64,000 nucleotides of DNA, taken from Guyanagaster necrorhizus (Eukaryota > Basidiomycota > Agaricomycetes > Agaricales > Physalacriaceae). The stretch's first letter is position 1, and every line of letters starts with the position of its first letter. Made by a program: the position numbers and the translations under genes. Below, piece by piece: positions 35,394 through 47,531 of this stretch. Location of the stretch: the NCBI RefSeq assembly GCF_019112545.1, contig NW_025064900.1, positions 209,891-273,890 on the forward strand, read 5' to 3'. Under the pieces are notes generated by a model, which was given only the letters and a program-made list of their open reading frames with translations, ran no database searches and had not been told where the DNA came from.

Positions 35394-37198
35394 ATGCTAG
35401 CTTGGCTTCTTGAGCCACCATCATCCTTTATGTCACTACTCATGTCTCAAAGCAATTTCCCTGTAGAGATTGTGAATATAATTATCAACAATGTTTATTA
35501 TTTTCCTTACTCTGGTGACAGCAATGACAGTGATGACAGTGATCTTGCAGAGCTCACAGATAAACACTGGTCAGCTTTATTATCTTGTTCCTTGGCTTCT
35601 AGGACATGGCTGCCATACAGCCAATACTATCTTTGCCAAACCATGACTGCTTCCTTTGTTAATCATGCAACCTTTATAGACATTATTGCCAGTCCATACT
35701 GCTCTTTCCTTGACTTTATCCATATCTTAATTCTCAGAGAACTCAAAGAACTAAACAATGACAGTGGTTCTAACATGATTGTCTTGGCCTGCAATTTAGT
35801 GAACCTTTTTCTTCTTGAGACTCCTTCAATGTTATGATTTTTCTATAATTTTTTCTTTTTTCCTTTCTTGATTAACCCCTATTTGCACTTAGTCAGGGCA
35901 TTTAGCAGAGCACTTAGGACCATGAGACCTGCTTAGTCACTATAATAGACAGAGTTGGCTATTGTCCTTCAACAGCAACAATACTCTCAACAATAGACAA
36001 TACTCCTTTGTGGACAGTAACAACACTCAAAGACAAAGAGCACAGTAGCATAAGAACATACAATTAGTAGATATATTTTTACACAGACTCCTGGACAGTA
36101 TATAAGTAGCATAGCTCTCACTGTAGATACCCAGCTTCAAGCTAAAGTTTATTCTTCACCACTTCATCTTGAGCTGACTGTTTTTGGCCTTGAAGCACTA
36201 GATCAACAGACACATATAGTGAACTCTGACATGACTGTACAAACTCAATACAGCATCAGTTTATCATGTGTTTAGATCATGTGTGACTTGGGCTTAACAT
36301 TCAACTGCCATACCTTCCATATTCTCCAACCTCAAGAAGCTACATATAGACAATGCATCATTCTCTCTCATTTCAGAGGAGAACTTGGTGACTTTTCTCC
36401 TTTTCTGTTCAGTTTCACTGGAATGACACACTTAGCTCTTGAATCATGCATTTTCCTTATTCTGGACCACATAATCCATATTCTGTCATTGTATAGACTT
36501 TTACCATCTGCATATTTGGACTATAACCTGTGTGATAAAAGCTCACCTCCAGAAGAAACAACTCTGTTCTATCTTGATGGACTCTCTGCTTCTTTATCAT
36601 CTTTGCTGTTTACTGTTGGCTATGAAAACTGTCTCATTCTATAAATTATTCCAATCACTGGTCTATTGCTGAAGCATTTAAGTATATCTTTGATTCTTCT
36701 TTGTATAATGCACAATAGTACATATTATAATGATCTTGATTAAATTGCACTGATGTTTGTCTTTTTCATTGACTAGATGCAGCCTCACTCTCTCACAATG
36801 CAAACCTCAAGTACAGCACAAACCTTGAATCTATCATATTCTGATTTGTTTCTATATGCAATGACTTTAATACTGTGGCTGCCTGCACTCAATATATTCC
36901 TGAAATACTTTGAAAAATCACATCTTCATCCATCAATAAAATAATTTTAGTAGTCTGGATGTCATTTGTCACTGATTTTGATAATCTTGATTGGGAATCC
37001 ATCATTGAAACTCTGAGTCAGGAGAACTACAAGAATCTCAGGTGGTTCTTAGTTCTACAAGTGAGAAACAATATGAAGGACAAGTCAAAGGAATGGATCA
37101 CTCAAGAGCTGAAGCCAGTGATGAACAAGAATCCATCAATTGAGATTGAAATCCATAGTGGGAAGCCTAGCCAGGTTGTGGAAGCATGCTTTGGATAG
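35394..37198 (+). pseudogene. F-box/LRR gene (type 2) split by a solo LTR
   Basis: The first piece is 35394-35829; M at 35430 or 35442 suits the start better. It has an F-box, FPVEIVNIIINNVYY, then DKHWSALLSCSLASRTWLP, the usual Agaricomycete pattern. The frame breaks at 35830 where a 470-base LTR enters and resumes at 36305 in the matching frame with IPSIFSNLKKLHIDNASF. A one-base shift follows near 36410, then an LRR-like piece FTGMTHLALESCIF, a decayed NLESI block near 36825, and a C-terminal piece at 36959-37198 (DNLDWESIIETLSQENYKNLRW). Paralogous pieces lie at 56.8-57.6 and 58.4-59.6 kb. F-box proteins select substrates for SCF ubiquitin ligases. This copy is dead: LTR insertion, shifts, stops and CpG loss. 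Confidence 0.75.
35830..36299 (+). repeat. solo LTR of the Gypsy-1/2 family inside an F-box gene
   Basis: It starts TGTTATGATTTTTC and ends GGGCTTAACA, with a 5-base duplication TTCAA at 35825-35829 and 36300-36304. It is related to, but clearly diverged from, the Gypsy-1 LTR, so it marks a separate insertion. No internal element remains, as expected after LTR-LTR recombination. Confidence 0.9.
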
Positions 37199-38482
37199 TG
37201 ATTTTGACTGCTGGGTTACCTATTAATGAGATGGTATTATATCTGTTCTATTATTGTGCAGCCTGTAAATTTTCTCCATTACACAGCAGGATGTCTTCAC
37301 AAGTGTCATGCCTCCTGAAGTTTTCACCTGTTCAAATTTGATGGATTTTTTTTTCTCTGGCACTGAAATGTTGTATAAAAGTTGCAGTATGTTATGTGAA
37401 AAGATACTTGTGGTATAATGGATTTCTTGCTTGTATGATCCAGATGGCTTTGAACATCTCTTGTCAGAGTGCATAAGACTATGGTGTAATTACTGTAAAG
37501 CTACTTAATAATAAATACATATTTCAATGGGCTCTCCACCTGCTTCAGTTTCCTAGTCATCTGCTCTTTCACCCATCCAAGAAACTCATGTTTCAAGTCC
37601 ACCCACATGACCTTTCTCAGCCTTGAGTGGTTTTTCCACTATCAAAGGACTTGAGCACAGCATCCCATTTTTTCCTCTTAGACCATATGCTGAAAATGAT
37701 ATCAAGTGACTGGATCATGGGAAACATGAAAAGTGAAGGAAGCACTTCATGTACAAGTCAGTCAGTTCTTCCTTGGCTGAATCGTTGTGAGGCAGGGCAC
37801 CATGCCCTCTCGATCAATGCCTTGCAGAAAAGCCGGATCTGAGGCATGTGAACAAAGGCTGATTGCGAGACTCCAATAATGAGCTGACTAAAGAGATGAC
37901 ATCAGATAGGGGGAATCCATGGTTTGTGCACCAAAGAGTATGCTATAAGATCGGAGTGCCATTTCTCCTTTGGAAGGAACTGCTCATGAACTGTGTTAAT
38001 GATAATATCAATAAAGACCAACTGCCATCAGTTTCAGATAAGAGTCAGAGGGGAAGCAGTGAATCAAGAGAAAGGCAGCTTGGGGCTTGCCAGTGGAGTT
38101 CAAGCCCAAGTCTCAGACCTCCAATTCTAGAACACTTTCAGTATCCGATTTGAGATGGCTCTGTAAGCCAGTAAGGGACAGATCAACAGTTGCTTTAGTG
38201 CACACAGTGCCTTCATGTCACTAGGCAGATGAAGCAGTGAGTCTGGAACCAGGCAAATTGGCAGAGGAAACTAGAGATCACCTGAGGTAGACTGTGAGAA
38301 TAAGCAACCATTCTCATCCCAAGAAAGTGGGAGCACGAAGCCGCATAGATATCTGTACCTGGAGGAAACGGTTGACGCCCGGACCGAACAACCGCCAAAA
38401 CTTCGGAGTCAATTATCCCACCATGAGACAAAAGATTCGTATGTAATGTAGTACCCAACACCTCGACTCTACCTCAGAAATC
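37199..38482. other. no gene recognised; CpG returns at about 37.8 kb
   Basis: Frames at 37627-37842 and 37863-38153 have no recognisable domain. The first half is CpG-poor like the transposon stack. From about 37780 onward CpG reappears and composition returns to that of host DNA. Confidence 0.4.
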
Positions 38483-38804
38483 TCATACGACACCTTCAGG
38501 TCTAAAGGATATTCAGCAAAGCAAATAATTACACATGAACGATTACTTACATCGAATTGTTCTCTGAGCTCAGCACCTCCGCCTTCTCACGACAACATGA
38601 CATGTCTTCCCCCTCCTCTGTCTCGCCCCACAGCACAAGAATCCAGTTCAACATCGCCGAAATGACCAAGGTCGAGGTGACCGTGAGACCGAGGAGCAGG
38701 ATGGGGGTGAGATGTGCTAAGCAAAGGTGCTGCTCGACGAGGAAGAAAAGGATTGGGTAGGCGATGAGGATGATCAAGACGCACTCGCTCACGAAGTGAA
38801 GCAT
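38483..38804 (-). CDS. 90-residue two-span membrane protein, copy A
   Basis: Exon 1 is 38804-38551 and exon 2 38501-38483, with a 49-base intron. The protein begins MLHFVSECVLIILIAYPILF and has two hydrophobic spans (about residues 5-25 and 34-55), then an acidic, Cys-containing tail (EGEDMSCCREKAEVLSSENN). Unspliced, it would end at a TAA that overlaps the donor GTAAGT; spliced, the tail ends IPEGVV. The paralogue at 61362-61682 has the same exon lengths and the same overlap, supporting the intron. A TATA element (TATATATAAG, about 38870-38880) lies some 70 bases upstream, and a dyad CTTGGCAG...CTGCCGAG lies at 38928-38953. I do not recognise the family. The membrane location is inferred from hydrophobicity. 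Confidence 0.65.
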
Positions 38805-38927
38805 GGCAAGTTGAAACGAACGGGGTTGGGTTAGCGAGCAGTAGCTGGCTTCGCAAAGGATGCCGTACTTATATATATAGCCAGAGACACAGGCCCGGCC
38901 GGCATCATGAGATCGATTTTTTGGTGT

Positions 38928-38953
38928 CTTGGCAGTTTCGGGTCCCTGCCGAG
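38928..38953. promoter_or_regulatory. conserved dyad upstream of copy A
   Basis: Half-sites CTTGGCAG (38928-38935) and CTGCCGAG (38946-38953) are inverted and ten bases apart. The same dyad (CTCGGCAG, nine bases, CTGCCAAG) lies at 61213-61237 before copy B, at a similar distance from its start codon. This is a plausible transcription-factor site; the factor is unknown. Confidence 0.4.
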
Positions 38954-40079
38954 TCTAAGATCCTTTCGATTTCCTTTCGTACTGGAAATTATGCCGCATC
39001 AATACTTGGAGAGACACCGGAGAATGAGAAGGGTCCCCCCCTACATTCAATAATGATGATTTGCATTAATCATGGATAGTCCAAGCGCACACCGAGGCAT
39101 CTACAAGCGAATATCAATGACAATCTAGAAACTTGGCGAAAAGATGTACGTCTGCAGCAAGCTTTCCGGCAGAAGTTATGCCACCATCCCAAGGTTTCGC
39201 TGGAGAGGACATAAGATCAGAACGGTTCTCTGCGGACGAGGACTACGTTCCACCACGAAGCCTGTAGCGCAAAGTTTCTCCCTTCCGGGGGTAAAGAAAG
39301 ACTCCAGGTAATAAACCATGTTGTCGTGGGTAAATATAACCCTAGGAGTTATAAAGTTGCGGGCATGTTGCAGCTCCACTCAAACCGCGACAAAAGGTCA
39401 CATGACTGGCATTGGAAAGGAAAACGAATTGTATTGATGAGCTTGGACGACATTGCACAGTTCTGGCTCAAGTTGATGCACCTAGCCCTATCACAACTAA
39501 CATAGTCTTCTCCAAAACTCAGCAAATGAAAGAGAATGCCGGGGAAAACACGAACTTACAGCTAGGGGGAAATATACCCCAATGTCCGGGGAAACATGGC
39601 GTGTTGGAAACTATCCCGGTTCTCGACCGCGAAAAGGGTCTGTCAAAAACACCGAAAGTAACTCGTCAGCACAAGCAAAATTTATGACAGTTGACCTTGA
39701 CAAAGCAACCGAAGCCTGTCCTCTTCGTACGTCGTCCCTAAGAACAGAGATCGTAACTACACATGCTTGTTGAGATTGGCCAAGCCGTGACTCGGAACGA
39801 CCGTTCCGCTGTCGGGCATGCAAGTGCAGGGCGATTAGCAGGAAAAACTGCACGTGCGAGGAACGAGTAAGCACCGACCAACGCCATCACACTAGGCTTA
39901 GCTGATGCAGCCGCAGGCCGGAAAGCTGCCGGTTAACTCGTGGCTACCAGCGGCGAGATCCATATAGGCTACTGACAAAGCAGATGAAAGCTGGCTGCGT
40001 CATGAACATATATCCACATATCTTTTCTGACGCCGAAAGAATGAAGTCCTACAAAGCAGCACAAGCCGAAACGTTGACC
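38954..40079. other. no gene recognised; part of an inverted duplication
   Basis: Near 39010 the reverse complement matches about 61137-61170 (CCTTCTCATT...CTCCGG and GTCTCTCCA), extending the duplication that includes the small membrane protein. Frames at 39412-39687 and 39611-39874 show no domain. Confidence 0.35.
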
Positions 40080-40290
40080 TTACCCCTTCATTCCATGGGC
40101 TGTCATCCACTGAACTTTCCAGAACAGGAAGCGCGATGAGAGCGAGGACAGCATAACGAGGGTCCCTCCAGCACCGACCGCACCATCGAACCCTGAAGAG
40201 ACTAATGCCGTGGGAACTATCAGCGGGTCTGCTTTAGTGGAGAGATCCAAAACGCCGTCTTCAATCTTGCGCCTATAGATAGATTGGCAC
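40080..40290 (-). CDS. possible terminal exon of an unidentified protein
   Basis: After a likely acceptor (TTCTTCAG at 40298-40291), an open frame of 69 codons runs to TAA at 40082-40080. It reads RRKIEDGVLDLSTKADP, then a Gly-rich hydrophobic part (SSGFDGAVGAGGTLVMLSSL) and ends WMTAHGMKG. The regular composition suggests real coding, but upstream exons could not be traced with confidence and no family was recognised. Confidence 0.3.
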
Positions 40291-40299
40291 CTGAAGAAC

Positions 40300-42963
40300 C
40301 CCTTGCGGGGAAGAACAGAATAAGGTACCTACGTGCGAATATTAGCGATGAAACCGAAGGTCGGCAAAAATGCGGGCCCACATGAACGTCAAGTAAGGGA
40401 AACCAAAGAATCGCCGTCAGTTCGCGGATACCACACGAATTTGCACACAAAGGGCATAGAATTACAATCTCTCTCTACGAACCGGATTCACCACTTGGTT
40501 GCTGGAAGTCTTGTTTCTGAAAAATGTTGCAGTCCACGAATACAAAGAATCAAATTGATAGACAAAGAATACATGACTTATTTATTCTTCAATGAAGATA
40601 CATAGCACCAACCCAATCCCCTGTTCAACAAATAAGAATACGAAAGAAACACGATTTAGACAAGAACCTGTAATTAACGTGAATATATGCGCAAATATTT
40701 GCAGCGGGAACATGATGAATCTGGAACATATACAGACGACAAGAAAATCTACTAACAATGAGTAGGAAAAAAGCTATATGAACGTTAGATACGCACAGGT
40801 AAACCTGGCTGATGTAATAAAAACTCGCGAAGAGTCGAAAAGTGAAAAATTGGCCACCATGCAAAGTCATGGAGCTCGTCGTCCTCGTACGCCTAACCAG
40901 CACCGAAAAGCAACGTCTTCACCCGGCTATCCCACAAGCTTGTCGAGGTGGGCCAGACCCTCGACCCAGAGAACTTCCGGTCCGCACGAGGGCATGCAGG
41001 TAGAAGGAAATGCTCCAGGTATACAAGCTAGGGTGTAGGCAGGAGATGGTGTCCCTCGAGGCCGACGAAGCCAACGTACTTCATGTAACAGAGGCAGCTG
41101 GGATCGTCGCATCTTTGAGAACTGCAACCTAGGCCTACGACGAGAACTAGAGGCGGCAGACTCACGACCAGATCCCCTGTCAGCGACTGACGAAACAAAT
41201 GGTGCTGGCAGTCACCAGTGTCGTCCACGCAAGGGGCCGACATATGACACACAGGCTGTGAGGCAATTGCTGCGCTCTCAGAATCTGTATCTGCACCTCT
41301 CTTGAGAAGATACGCGGCGCCGATAGACTACAGAGCTTCAAAGCAGGACAAGGCAGGGACGAGGACCTCACCTGCTCAGCCTATCTTCACGACGCACCGC
41401 CCTCTCCGTTGAGAACCCTTCAGCCAACATCTTCGAGGACGATGAGTGCGACGGGAACGAAGATAAATGCCGAGGTGTGCAGGAGACGACCAAGACGCTG
41501 TCCTTGCACCAGAAAGATGGTGGTAAGAAAGAAACACGAGTAGAAGCCGCGGGCTCAAATTTTCATTTATTTGTTTGGCAACAGCCTTTGCCTTTTGCTT
41601 CGGTCCGAATGCTTCCAAAGGACCGAACTTGCTCCGATCTCTGTCACCCGGTACCATCCCCGCTGAATTTACTCGCACCTGACGAGCTGGATTGTGATTC
41701 CTAACTCCAGATGACTTGAATTGTATTCTAACTAAAATTTTATCCTTCTCTTGGTTTCTCTAATCCTTGGCTATGCAATGTTTCATGGGTTGTTTCAACT
41801 GAATTGCATTTACTCAGCCTCTTTCCTTCATTCTGCCGAGACCCCCGCGTCATATTTTCCTGCTCTTCGTCAGAGGCCGATGCCTCAGTTTTAATCTTAA
41901 AGACTGGCTATTGAGCTGTTAGAACATCGTCTAACCTTCTTATCTATGAAAGAGCTCACTGAATCTCGTACATGAAGTCTCCACCTGCGGATGTCCTTCT
42001 GGACGGTACAAATATGTCGGCCGTGGTATCTCTCATACCTTGAGTCAGAACAGTACATGTCTTACGATTTCCTCCGCCTTCCAGTCGATGGAAACCTCAC
42101 AACGATATATCTGCTTTTCATTTTTGGCGCTGTCTTTTGCTTGTTGGTTCTACCACCTTTATATTAAGCTAGCATGCTAACTTCGAACCAGAAATCGTTA
42201 TTGTCTCTGACTTCGTCGCTCCAATATAAGACACGATGGTGATTTGGAGAGTGCGGTTGTCTATGACAGTCATGACTTTTGCAATTACAATACGGCAGTC
42301 CTCGGTGACGCGGTGCAAAAAATATGTCCAATAACCACGTTCACGTCGAGGACCCCGTCCGAAAGTTAAGCAATTTATATCTGTGAAATGTGCTGATTAT
42401 ATGACCAGCTATTTTCGAACGATATCAATACCGCTGCAGGGATTGACATCATTTCAATGCTACTCTTGAACAAGAATAGCGTGATCCGTACGAATACTCT
42501 CTTCGTACGTTTCAGTTTTAATGCCAAGAATTTCTCACAAAAATATCCGTTTGGGTCCCAGACGTCCACAAAGAATTCATACCTGAAACGAGAAGCCAGA
42601 GATGGATTCGACTGATGTAAGTGGCGTCCATAAAGTTCGATATTTTTGCGTTGTCGAGGGGATGTTTGAGCCTAAATATATATCAGCAGTTTCATAATTT
42701 CTGACCAGGGTCCTTTTCTGCTACAGCTGTTGACGTGGTCTATAAAGCAGTGGAAAACTCAGTGCGCGCCTCCCCGACGATGCTGTGGGCGAGTGCCCCG
42801 TATCCTGTGCCAATAGGATGGCTGTACGTCGCCGAAACATTTCTCCAGGACCTAATACGGATCACGAATCAAAATGTCATAATCGCAATTCTCACGCATG
42901 AGGCATTAAAGTAAACTGATGCTGCTTCGAACAGCCTATTACGCATTCCATCCTCCTGCCACG
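40300..42963. other. no confident gene; contains a block paralogous to 59.8-59.9 kb
   Basis: On the minus strand, about 41430-41320 reads ATGTTGGCTGAAGGG...CCTGCTTTGAAG. It matches 59789-59865 on the plus strand and marks the far end of the inverted duplication. A following minus-strand frame (41028-41252) is Cys- and hydrophobic-rich but unrecognised. 41700-42960 contains nothing supported; its last part is the promoter of the superoxide dismutase gene, with TATAAAG at 42741-42747. Confidence 0.35.
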
Positions 42964-43705
42964 ATGTTTAACTTACTACTCCTCACACTCACCGTCGTCC
43001 TTCCCGTCTGGTCTCGAGATACTGTTGTCTCAGAGGTACCCATTTCTATCAACGATTTCTCTTTCCAATGCTGACTTTAAACATATGAAGGCCGTCGTCG
43101 TCTTAAGCGGACCAAGTCCAGTCAACGGCACCGTCATATTCCAGCAGTCCAGCTATGATGGACCCGTTCATGTAACGGGACGCATTGTAGGGCTAGATCC
43201 TTCAGCCTTACGAGGTTTCCATGTCCAGTACGTCCAGTATTTCTTTTGCCTTCGCCGTTCTAACCGCCCCATAGCACCTCCGGGAACCTCACAGACGGCT
43301 GCACATCAGCGGGAGAACATTATAACCCATTCAACACCACACACGGTGGTCCCACCGATCCCATAACCAAAAGGCACGTAGGCGATCTCGGAAATATCCA
43401 ATCGGATGCCAGCGGTGTTGCGGTGCTGGATATTACTGATGAGATTATTTCGCTGAATGGGCCACTGAGCATTATCGGGTACGTTTTCTTTTCGTGAGAT
43501 TTTTATGAAGGTATTGACTTGATTTCCTAGACGTTCCATGGTCGTTCATACTGGGACAGATGATCTAGGGAAGGGCGGAACGAACCTGTCGTTGACGACT
43601 GGAAATTCTGGGGCAAGAGCCGCGTGTGGAGTTATTGGTACGTGTTCTTGTAGGTGTTTTCGTGATACGTCTCTGATACAGAGAATTTTTCTAGGATTGT
43701 CATAG
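42964..43705 (+). CDS. secreted Cu/Zn superoxide dismutase
   Basis: Exons 42964-43035, 43091-43227, 43275-43478, 43531-43637 and 43695-43705 encode 176 residues. A signal peptide ([17 protein letters not shown]) precedes the SOD fold. The metal sites are complete: copper His68, His70, His85 and His144; zinc His85, His93, His104 and Asp107. Cys79 and Cys170 can form the conserved disulfide. Signature stretches are [19 protein letters not shown] and ACGVIG. The enzyme converts superoxide to hydrogen peroxide and oxygen, here in the secretory path or outside the cell. Peroxide would feed extracellular peroxidases, and the laccase gene lies 8 kb away, though no shared regulation is visible. One catalytic His (His70) codon is split by an intron. 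The gene looks intact. Confidence 0.93.
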
Positions 43706-43889
43706 TGCCGAGATTTGAATTGGACCTTTTTGGCTGTGTGAATATGTTGCTGTTCCCCTACACTCCCGGCAGAGTATCGTTGTTATGGACATCACTTGAT
43801 CACTGTTCTACCACCCTAATACCAATGAAGTCGACTGTTTTTGTTCGGATCACCATTTTTGAGGGCACTGTTTCAGATTCAAGGTCAAC

Positions 43890-44658
43890 ATGACGCAAGA
43901 TGGCTTCTTTCCTTTTAAAACCGACCTTCTTTTCCGTTCATCACAGCTTCCACCTTTCCTCGTGTTCTCTATGAACAGACTCAGGAATTATCCAAAGAGC
44001 GCCAGAGTCAAGACCCGAATCGTCAAGGAGATTCCGGCGCCCATCCTGCCTCTTACCTCGACGCAGCCTATTCCGTACGAAGAAGAATCAAGACTAGATG
44101 CCTCATATCCCAAACAAATCACCAGACACACGTTGCGCCCTTGTCTCTGTGGAATGTAGGTCTGGGGGGGTGCAAGTGGCATTTCTTCTACCCGTTCCAG
44201 ATGATCCTCGCCATCCACGAAATTCTTCCGTTCCAGGAGGCCTTTGGACGGTCTCTGTACGTTAGCACTGTCCTAACTGGCGCTGGCATTCTAATACCTT
44301 TTCAAGCATCAACGGCATTCTCGGGCCACCCACCCCTTCGCTCGCGGAACCAAATCCCATATCGCTCACGGACTCGCGGAAGGAGACATTCCTCATGACG
44401 ACTTCGCGCACGAACAAGGATCCAATGTTTGCTATCATCAAGACGTTCACATTCGCGTTCTCGCCTCCGTCGCGCGAGGACGACATAGGACCTTGGGCTA
44501 GAGCCAAGACGGCAGGCTCGTTTGTTCCGGATGTCGGTGCGGATATGACTCGACTTTGGGTGGACCATCGTGATTCCTGCTCGGGAATAGAAGACGCGAT
44601 TTTGAGGTCTGTGGTTGATGTATGGGAGATCGAGGCGAGGATGAAGGCGCTCTCATAA
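43890..44658 (+). CDS. hypothetical protein, structure uncertain
   Basis: The best coding evidence is the 3' part. A frame reading ILGPPTPSLAEPNPISL continues through MTTSRTNKDPMFAIIKTF and WARAKTAGSFVPDVGAD to a stop at 44658. It may join upstream frames (43890-44159, or 44141 onward) through an intron such as 44257-44305 (GTACGT to CAAG). No domain is recognised. Overlapping minus-strand frames are shadows of Arg-rich sequence. It follows the dismutase by 185 bases and could be a neighbour gene with its 5' end misread. Confidence 0.3.
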
Positions 44659-45036
44659 TATCACAACATGGCGTGTCATTATCTCAAATAGATTTTTATA
44701 TTCTACACACGGTGCGGCCAAGCAGGTCAGGTGTGCCCAAGACGCGTCTTTATCGCGTTGTTGACCGCGACCACGTGATTTTATTTGTTTTGAAATTGAA
44801 ATTCATTGCCCCTTTTTCATCAAGGATGCACTATCTTTCCTCCATCCTGTCAGTGGTTCAGGTTCACTGATAGGCAACGCTTTATTTCATTCTGAAATCC
44901 CAAAAAGCATTGGTTCGGAAGATTTTAAAGCGCCGTTGCAAATTTCTTACAACTGTCACTCCAGACGGAATCCACCGGCGCTCGTACGTGTAACAGTGTT
45001 CTAGGTACTATGCAGTGTTGATCTTAATCCTTTAAA

Positions 45037-45183
45037 GCCCCACCAGAATCGCTGTCATCTCGCATCAAGGACCTCTTGCATTGCAATGACCCGCTCCTGG
45101 ATGCCGAAAAAGCCGATTTACGTACATTAGTCGATGAATCACCCTCTACTCTAGCAAATCTGGACAAACAGCTCATCGAAGCT
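45037..45183 (+). pseudogene. fragment resembling the N-terminal coiled coil of an F-box protein
   Basis: An exon-like frame reads APPESLSSRIKDLLHCNDPLL and continues LRTLVDESPSTLANLDKQLIEA to a GTAAGG donor at 45184. This is the usual start of Agaricomycete F-box proteins, before the PPEIL motif. No F-box follows in the next 500 bases, so it is probably a truncated remnant. 45184-46284 has no other recognisable gene. Confidence 0.35.
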
Positions 45184-46284
45184 GTAAGGAATGAATGAGG
45201 TTTATGTGCATCATTCTTCCATTTGTTATCTTATGCTCCTCAATATGCCGGAGGTTTACTGCTTCTTACCTGACGTACCCCGCTCTCAGTTGGATGGTGG
45301 CGTCTGCAATATAATGGAATTTCTTCTTAGGCTGTCCTATCAAGAGACCTGGGACGACCATGGAACCTATATTCGATTCCTACGATGGATCGGCACCAAA
45401 ACAAAATTCTTCGGTAGGACCTGCGCCATATATCAGAGGAATGATGGGACATTATGATGCGGTATGTTTCTGGATCCTGTAACACTCTGCTGAGCCCCCA
45501 TTCCTTTCAGAAATGTGCATCATAGACTGAAAAAGGTGTACATTTTCGAGTAGCATCAAGAAGATTTTTAATGGCATGTTTTTCTTTCTCTTCGATGTTC
45601 TAACTAATGCTTAGCAGTCTGTTTTTAAGGTTTTTATTGATAACATCTGCGAGTAGCTCAGAGAAGTCGGAGATGCTTGTGCTAGCCCAGGATGACTTCT
45701 AGCTGGGATACGCCGCTTTTTTGTTCGCTTCTCAAGCCCTTTGCAAGTTGTATCCCGAGGCTAATGAACATAAGGTGCATCGGACCCCAACGGTGGACAG
45801 AAGCAAAAGTAAAGTCCTGGATAGCAGATAAATACCTCGTGCACTCAGATTTTTCAGGTTCTGAGCCTTCGACATTGCAAGGCCATCGTGGGAGAGGACG
45901 CCTCATTCGTGCCACCGTTTCTAGCTCCATTTCAAGCGGCCTTTGAACCCATCGCTGGCACCTCCGCGTATGAATGAATGACTCCTTGGAGCGTGTCGCT
46001 GGGCTTCAGAAAAGGAGAAGGGACAAATTGGTCTCGCCATAGGACCTGGTCCTCACTGAGTGTCAGCGATTATCCCACAAAACAGGAATAGTGTTCAGGG
46101 TTACCTTCTTTAGCGCATTCGGCTCTGCATCTACGCATCGCATGGGAGCGCTGCTGTACGGCACCGTGGCGTACCCAACGAGAGTAGGTCTGGCCGGGTA
46201 ACACGGCGAGTTCGGAGTCCTTATCTTTGACATTTGTTCCTCAACATAATGTTCATAGTTCTGTAGACGTTCCAGAGGTGGAAT

Positions 46285-47266
46285 AAACTATTGAGGAGCC
46301 CCTTGGAGCGGGACTCCTCCCTGGCGAGGAGCACCGGTGTGGCGGCTTTCCCGGACAGTTGCTGCATGTGATGGGATCATGGAATTTGTCCTACAGGATT
46401 ATCGTACTGATACAGCATCTACCGAGCATTCAAGTTCTGCAGACTAGGGCAGTTAGGATGGGTATGGCCTTGAATCCGGCAAGTGTCCAGATACCATTGC
46501 ATTCTCAGAAGCCACTGCATATGGATCTCAACATGGTGCACCTCCACCTCCATGAGGATGACCTTCCAGAGCACCTGTGAGCCACTGAGTACATGGACGA
46601 CTAACTGGATTGAGAGCTGGTGGATCTTGTAGTCTGTTTTGCCTTGATTGCTGGATATCTTGCCACCTAGATAGACAGTGAGTAAATCCTAATGTAAGAT
46701 GAGCAGTTAGGACCTAGGTACCTGATATCATGCAGCCGTTCCAATGAATCGTCGAGCTGTTCCTAAGTTTAAATACCCTGCAAAAGGGGCTTAATGGCAG
46801 CATGTGATGCATGGAACACAGTGCGAGCAGGCACTACATCATTACTAAACCGAATATGTGCTGATGTTTTTAGGTGGAGTGCATGCAAAGGATTTGACCG
46901 TGCTGTTGACGGTATTGAGGTAAGAATTTGGTACGATCAATGATGCTGCATGATTCTCGATTTCAACAACAGCAAAGTGGATAGGAAACAGTAAGCAAGG
47001 AGTGGAACACATATGAAATTACGACATCAGAAAGAACTGCTCTGTGCGAGAGCTCAGTACAAACTATATTGATTTCTCGGGCAGACTACTTCAACTATAG
47101 GTTCTGGCGGCCGTGTCCGATGAGCGGGCGGGAGGGCATGACATCATGACGGTCGTCATAGCGTCCGGCTTGGATCGGTCCCCCGACCGAAGCAAAGCCT
47201 TGAGAAATCCTAGGGCTCCGGCAGAACCCCGGAGGAGCCCTTGGGAGCGGGGCTCCTCAATAGTTT
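46285..47266. mobile_element. inverted-terminal element of about 1 kb, no coding capacity
   Basis: The ends are inverted repeats: AAACTATTGAGGAGCCCC at 46285-46302 and its complement ending at 47266. Each end can fold on itself (GAGGAGCCCC...GGGGCTCCTC at the right, one mismatch at the left). The interior has only short frames, so the element would depend on a transposase made elsewhere. No clear target duplication was found. It could be a MITE or a deleted DNA transposon. Confidence 0.5.
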
Positions 47267-47531
47267 TCTCCGTTGACGCATTCTGGTAGTAAGGTCAAAT
47301 TCGAAATCAAAGTGGCAGGCTTAAAAGGCGAAGTCGAGCCGCAATAAACGGAAATCCCATTTTGTCTCGTGACGTCACAAGTTTCTAGGAACAGTCAAAC
47401 AAGCATTTGAGGTGTCGCTGCATTCAACATTTGTCCTTCTCTTTGCTACAGAGCGGGTTTTTAGAACACTACCACAGCCTCCACCAGGATCTAGGAGAGG
47501 TAAAACTTCGGTACGAATTCTCCTCGCAATC

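Noticed and set aside
43988..44568. Arg-rich minus-strand frames as genes
   Set aside because: They are reverse shadows of a better plus-strand frame ending at 44658, and show no domain.
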